From positions 1-64,000 of the forward strand of contig NZ_JAPAAF010000024.1 of the NCBI RefSeq assembly GCF_025907915.1: a DNA stretch of 64,000 nt, written 5' to 3'. This document shows positions 62,929 through 64,000 of the stretch, in pieces. A program made the position numbers and the translations under genes. The notes beneath the pieces were generated by a model. The model did no database searches, was not told the origin of the DNA, and saw only the letters and a list, made by a program, of their open reading frames with translations. Numbering within the stretch: the stretch's first letter is position 1; each line of letters opens with the position of its first letter. The stretch is from Gaoshiqia sediminis (GTDB taxonomy: Bacteria > Bacteroidota > Bacteroidia > Bacteroidales > Prolixibacteraceae).

Positions 62929-63049
62929 TTCCATCGCCGTTTTCCACAGTCGTTACAGAAACCTCTTGCTGAAAGCTTGCGTTATTTCTTTGAGGGCGGG
63001 CTCAATTTAAGAGGGGCAAGCCGTCCGGTTATTCATCCGTTAAGCGAGT

Positions 63050-63844
63050 ATGAACTTGGTTGGGACATATATCAACAAGCAATTGGACGTATTTAACCGG
63101 TACCTGGAACGGGTGTCGGCCAATACGAACATGGACGACGTGCATAAGTTGCGGGTGGCGATCCGTAAGCTGCGTACCTTGTTGTCCGTATTCGATCATG
63201 CGCAAATTACCACGGGGCGCAAAGAAGATTTCACGCTGCTGGCGGGTTCGCTTTTTGCGCTTGCGGGGCGCCTGCGCGATGCCCAGGTCAACCAACAGCT
63301 GCTGTCGAACCGGAAAGCCGGGTACTTGCTTCCGTATGTCAACTACCTGAAGGGCGCCCAGAAGCGGGCCATGCGCCTTCTGGTTAAAGAGATAGCCGCT
63401 TTTGAGCCTTCCCGCATGGAACGGCTGCTGAATGAGTGCTTGTTACAGGCACAGGCCCTGACCGATGAACAGTTGCTTGCTGCCATTTGGGATTACATTC
63501 GGTACAAGCTGGAGAAAATTAACCGCCTGGTGCAGGCCGGGACAAATGATCAGCAGCTGCATAAAATCCGCGTTCAGTTAAAACCGGTGAACGACAGTCT
63601 GAACTTTCTGAAAGCGGATGGACTGCCGGTGAAGCCGGGAATTCCTTTCGGGGAGATCAGTAAAATGACCGAACAGCTGGGCAACTGGCACGACGCGCTG
63701 GTGTTGCAGAAGTCACTGAAAGCTTATTCCCGTCGCCATGCGTCCGGACAGGGCAGAAGGTACTTCGAAAAACTGATTTTACGTCATCGGGCCGAATGTG
63801 ATCATCGGCATGACGAAATTGTCAAAGGTCTGCAACGTTTCTGA
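63050..63844 (+). CDS. CHAD-domain protein
   Basis: This 264-residue helical protein has the CHAD pattern of conserved histidines and basic residues: MDDVHKLRVAIRKLRTLLSVF near the start, GRLRDAQVNQQLL, HKIRVQLKPVNDSLNFL and LGNWHDALVLQ. CHAD domains bind inorganic polyphosphate and often accompany phosphate metabolism proteins. The gene stands alone, 121 bases after the CDF gene. The function of this protein is unknown beyond probable polyphosphate association. Confidence 0.88.
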   Translation: MNLVGTYINKQLDVFNRYLERVSANTNMDDVHKLRVAIRKLRTLLSVFDHAQITTGRKEDFTLLAGSLFALAGRLRDAQVNQQLLSNRKAGYLLPYVNYLKGAQKRAMRLLVKEIAAFEPSRMERLLNECLLQAQALTDEQLLAAIWDYIRYKLEKINRLVQAGTNDQQLHKIRVQLKPVNDSLNFLKADGLPVKPGIPFGEISKMTEQLGNWHDALVLQKSLKAYSRRHASGQGRRYFEKLILRHRAECDHRHDEIVKGLQRF

Positions 63845-63927
63845 AAAGTAGGGGGAAATCCGAAAAAAGCGGTATTCCAACGCAACCCAAGTTGTCCTTT
63901 CTTCATCCCTATGGTAACTTAAAACGA

Positions 63928-64000
63928 ATGATCATGTCTTTCTGCTATTTGCGCTACTTGCTATTTTTGGTGTTTGTATTGCCGCTTTCGTGTACCAATC
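63928..64000 (+). CDS. N-terminus of a lipoprotein gene (truncated by window end)
   Basis: An ATG at 63928 (or 63934) opens a frame that runs off the end of the window after 24 codons. The visible peptide is a hydrophobic signal ending in a lipobox PLSC followed by TN, so a lipoprotein is encoded. Nothing more can be said. Confidence 0.6.
   Translation, partial: MIMSFCYLRYLLFLVFVLPLSCTN

Overview
The window is a carbohydrate-catabolism region of a Bacteroidota chromosome. The evidence is two SusC/SusD pairs, SusE-like surface lipoproteins, ECF sigma/FecR regulation, lipobox signal peptides followed by acidic residues, promoters of the TTTG-N19..21-TAnnTTTG type and a general lack of Shine-Dalgarno sequences. 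The enzyme repertoire would suit the Marinilabiliales/Prolixibacteraceae, but that placement is inference.

Layout. (A) 1-10714: the tail of a DUF4965-type exported protein, then a + strand run of glycosidase genes (GH92, GH38, GH92, exported Gfo/Idh/MocA protein, GH43-like). (B) 10765-26227: an ECF sigma factor (- strand) divergent from its FecR anti-sigma, then a SusC transducer with an STN domain, SusD, two tandem SusE-like lipoproteins, GH76 endo-alpha-1,6-mannanase, a GH43-like propeller protein, a third GH92 and a GH125 exo-alpha-1,6-mannosidase. A and B together form an alpha-mannan/mannose-rich glycan utilisation locus: a surface endo-mannanase makes oligosaccharides, SusCD imports them, and periplasmic GH92/GH38/GH125 enzymes release mannose. 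(C) 26228-27778: a solitary WecA/TagO-type polyprenyl-phosphate sugar-1-phosphate transferase. (D) 28070-39517: GH2, a LacI-type regulator (- strand), GH109 alpha-N-acetylgalactosaminidase, GH20 and a LacZ-size GH2, a set suited to Gal/GalNAc/GlcNAc-containing host-type glycans. (E) 39707-55204: a GntR/FadR regulator divergent from a ten-gene sialic-acid operon (SusC/NanO, SusD/NanU, GH33 sialidase, GH20, SGNH esterase, NanA lyase, NanM-like mutarotase, AGE-family epimerase, creatininase-family protein, MFS transporter). It resembles the nan loci known from Tannerella and Bacteroides. (F) 55252-64000: TlpA-like thioredoxin lipid/envelope protein, glycosyltransferase, an ECF sigma/anti-sigma/DUF4097 operon, TrmJ-like RNA methyltransferase, an exported hypothetical protein, a CDF metal exporter, a CHAD protein and the start of a lipoprotein gene.

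Regulation is unusually legible. The nan operon has a near-consensus promoter with two exact inverted copies of a GntR/FadR-type palindrome, one at its start site and one next to the gntR start codon. The GH109 promoter carries a CG-centred LacI-type palindrome in its spacer. The mannan locus uses ECF/FecR/STN-SusC signalling. Several non-coding repeats sit between genes: a palindrome plus 7-bp tandem repeats before the GH125 gene, CTCTGTG-type repeats with inverted ends before the large GH2 gene, two REP-like palindromes near 61.0-61.1 kb and long intra-operon hairpins.

The least explained component is the creatininase-family protein built by overlapping start/stop codons into the sialic-acid operon. 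No tRNA, rRNA, CRISPR array or recognisable transposase was seen.
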